From Phycisphaerales bacterium (GTDB taxonomy: Bacteria > Planctomycetota > Phycisphaerae > Phycisphaerales > SM1A02): 64,000 bases of DNA. Positions 62,306 to 64,000 of the stretch are shown one piece after another. Each line of letters opens with the position of its first letter. The stretch's first letter is position 1. A program made the position numbers and the translations under genes. The notes beneath the pieces are model-generated. The model was not told the DNA's origin. It saw only the letters and a program-made list of their open reading frames with translations, and searched no databases. The stretch lies in NCBI GenBank assembly GCA_022446795.1, contig JAKVBX010000008.1:1-64000 (forward strand). Reading direction: 5' to 3'.

Positions 62306-63280
62306 TCAGGTTGTCTGGAGTCGTTGGCGAATCGCACCGATGCGGCCGGCGACCGCGGCGAACTGCAGGCCGTAGAGCAGGCTCAACCAGTTCAAGTACA
62401 GCCAGAAGAGGAACAGGGGTACCAGGCCCAGTGATCCCATGGGTGACCCCACGACCGCGTGCCTGACATAGACGCGAAACCCCCAGTGCGCCGTCAACAG
62501 CACGATGGACGCCACGACGCCCCCGATCGCCACGGCACCGAATGACAACCGGTGAGCCGGGACGAAGAGATAGCCGAGCACGATCACACCCCAGATCAGC
62601 AGCCAACCGAGGATCATCTCGGCCCATCGGACCAGGCCGACATGGTCGCTGCCGATATCCATCAGTTGGCTTGAACCCCAGCGGAGCGTCCACAGTCCAC
62701 CGATCACCGCGAGCGGCCCCAGCAACAGCACCCCGGCATACATGCTCCACCGTCGCCACCACACGCGACGCCGACCACGTCCACTCACGATACTGAAACT
62801 GGTCTCGATCTCGCGGAACAACTTGATGGCCGAGTAGAGGAGCACGATGCCCCCGACGATCGTCAGACCGGAGGCGTCATAGTTCACGGCGCGCGTCGCC
62901 ATCTGGACGATCCATGAACCCAGCGAGAACGGACTTGAGCCATCCATCGCCGCCTCGAGCCGCTGATCGTGAACCTGGATTGCATTCAACTGCAGTTGCG
63001 CCACCAGTTGCTCCGTCGCATCGGTCACCTGCTTCCGGCTGACGAAGATCTGGATCACTGCCGCGGCGATCACCATCAGGGGAACCAGGGCGAACAGCAG
63101 TCGATAGGTCAGGGCAGCCGCCATCATGGCCGCCCGGTCCCGACGCATCTGCCGCCCGGCAATACGGCCGGCCTCGATCAGAAAACGGAGCAGGCGTTCA
63201 CGGCGCCCCAGTTCATCACTGGTGCGCTGCATCAGCGCTCGAAACCAAGCCTGCAAGCTCCGATGCCACCGCCCGAACAC
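62306..63280 (-). CDS. YihY/BrkB-family inner membrane protein
   Basis: 324 residues from GTG 63280, with GGGAGGA nine bases upstream. About six transmembrane helices lie in the main part, with the family pattern MMAAALTYRLLFALVPLMVIAAAVIQIF and LYSAIKLFREIETSFSIV...WRRWSMY. These proteins were once called RNase BN; their true role is not settled. It converges with the metalloprotease-like gene, two bases apart. Confidence 0.92.
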   Translation of the reverse strand: MFGRWHRSLQAWFRALMQRTSDELGRRERLLRFLIEAGRIAGRQMRRDRAAMMAAALTYRLLFALVPLMVIAAAVIQIFVSRKQVTDATEQLVAQLQLNAIQVHDQRLEAAMDGSSPFSLGSWIVQMATRAVNYDASGLTIVGGIVLLYSAIKLFREIETSFSIVSGRGRRRVWWRRWSMYAGVLLLGPLAVIGGLWTLRWGSSQLMDIGSDHVGLVRWAEMILGWLLIWGVIVLGYLFVPAHRLSFGAVAIGGVVASIVLLTAHWGFRVYVRHAVVGSPMGSLGLVPLFLFWLYLNWLSLLYGLQFAAVAGRIGAIRQRLQTT

Positions 63281-63325
63281 GTCCGAGTTCCTCCCGACCT
63301 GTTGCGGGCCGAACCCGCGATCTCG

Positions 63326-63691
63326 CTAGTAGGAGGCCACGAAGATGAAGAACACCGCAGCCCAGATCCAACACATGGCATTCATCACCGCACCAATGAT
63401 CGCCGACGCCTGGCCACGGTCACTGGTCGTGAATCCGAGGATCCCGTAGATGAAGCCGACGATCGCCGCCAGTCCCGCCGCGCCCATGATGATCATGATC
63501 ACGAAGGCCCCCATCTGGTCCTCGGGCATGGAGGCCGTTCCGGCGGAGGCCATGTTCTTGAAGCTGGCACCGAGCATCCCCATGCCGACCAGGGGCGCCA
63601 CGATCTGGATGAGCCAGAGAATGATGCCCATGCCCAGCGAAACCGTCCCGAAACTGGACCGTCTCCCTGCCCTGTGATCTGCCGTTGTCAT
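63326..63691 (-). CDS. Small multi-helix membrane protein
   Basis: 121 residues from ATG 63691, preceded by AGGAG (GGAAAGGAGCCGGACC). The frame continues upstream without a better start. Three hydrophobic helices are visible: LGMGIILWLIQIVAPLVGMGML, FVIMIIMGAAGLAAIVGFIYGI and IIGAVMNAMCWIWAAVFFIFV. The short form with a Gly-rich core recalls DUF4190-like small membrane proteins. No family assigned. It is 45 bases upstream of yihY on the same strand. Confidence 0.7.
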   Translation of the reverse strand: MTTADHRAGRRSSFGTVSLGMGIILWLIQIVAPLVGMGMLGASFKNMASAGTASMPEDQMGAFVIMIIMGAAGLAAIVGFIYGILGFTTSDRGQASAIIGAVMNAMCWIWAAVFFIFVASY

Positions 63692-63799
63692 GGTCCGGCT
63701 CCTTTCCTGGGCCACTCGTCCCGACTGGCTTGTCCCGGTCGAGGTACGCTGTGTCACGAGTGGCAGACCGGTGGCGACAGGCGTCACGCTCATGCCCCC

Positions 63800-64000
63800 A
63801 TGGATAGTACAAGAGGTGGGAGCCTCGCGGTGTCAACCGGCTGGAACAAGGAAACCCCTGCAACACCCCCGGATCACGGGGGGCATCAGCACGACTTCCG
63901 CGATGCGTCGCGTGGCGAGCGGATCCAGAAGGTGCTGGCCTCTTCGGGCCTGGGATCACGTCGCCACTGCGAGGTCCTGATCGCCGAGGGTGTCGTTCGC
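63800..64000 (+). CDS. rRNA pseudouridine synthase of the RsuA/RluB type, N-terminal S4 part (3' partial)
   Basis: The frame from ATG 63800 runs to the window edge (67 codons); a GTG at 63830, with GAGGTGGGAG before it, could instead be the start. After a polar leader (about 40 residues) the sequence is RIQKVLASSGLGSRRHCEVLIAEGVVR, the S4 RNA-binding domain of RsuA/RluB/RluE enzymes. The synthase domain lies beyond the window. Which rRNA position is modified cannot be said. Confidence 0.75.
   Translation, partial: MDSTRGGSLAVSTGWNKETPATPPDHGGHQHDFRDASRGERIQKVLASSGLGSRRHCEVLIAEGVVR

Noticed and set aside
1-64000. CRISPR arrays, transposases, integrases and attachment sites
   Set aside because: No spaced direct repeats, IS-like inverted repeats or recombinase genes were noticed; the window looks chromosomal throughout.

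Overview
The window looks like a GC-rich, Gram-negative planctomycete, most likely of the class Phycisphaerae. The pointers are a secreted parallel beta-helix protein ending in thrombospondin-3-like repeats and a paired dockerin-type tail of the GWGxC kind, several large CRTAC1/FG-GAP (ASPIC/UnbV) proteins, TolQ/ExbD and KdsA (envelope with an outer membrane and KDO), and McsA/McsB. The taxonomic call is inference from these gene families; no rRNA or tRNA gene was seen. Coding density is very high, and many neighbours share 4-base ATGA or GTGA stop/start overlaps.

Layout. 1-14.6 kb: the tail of a beta-helix protein, then a block of secreted or membrane-anchored FG-GAP/TPR proteins, a five-haem membrane cytochrome and a nitrilase-family amidase, with an ArgR regulator inside. 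14.6-16.1 kb: a 66-residue protein, an unknown protein and a single-domain response regulator. 16.1-26.1 kb: one eight-gene minus-strand operon (VWA protein, secreted protein, TolQ-like, two ExbD-like, a repeat protein, a 1012-residue membrane protein with an HPD-containing J-like domain, and a small anchored protein). 26.3-35.2 kb: core genes pyrH-frr, rpoN, recR-ybaB-dnaX with an SRP RNA upstream, a PIN/TRAM membrane protein and guaA. 35.3-37.0 kb: a switch kinase/STAS/MlaE-type permease operon. 37-43.6 kb: secreted proteins, a PDZ-less HtrA-like protease, an FG-GAP protein and citrate synthase. 43.7-56.9 kb: rhomboid-TPR and trpF, moaC with an amidohydrolase, a molybdopterin oxidoreductase, esterase plus trpG/pabA, kdsA-mcsA-mcsB, phhB, gluQ and ribE. 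57-64 kb: a PQQ-propeller lipoprotein and purH, nuoB, STAS, a HExxH metalloprotease-like protein, YihY, a small membrane protein and the start of an rRNA pseudouridine synthase.

Most notable: the eight-gene TolQR-like operon carrying a J-like domain; a dnaX gene with a nine-A slippery tract, both alternative frames closed within nine codons, and none of the usual zinc-site cysteines; an SRP RNA whose apical loop is not GGAA; the CRTAC1/multihaem block; the switch-kinase/STAS/permease operon; and a recurring pattern of -10-like hexamers only 4-7 bases before start codons, suggesting leaderless mRNAs.
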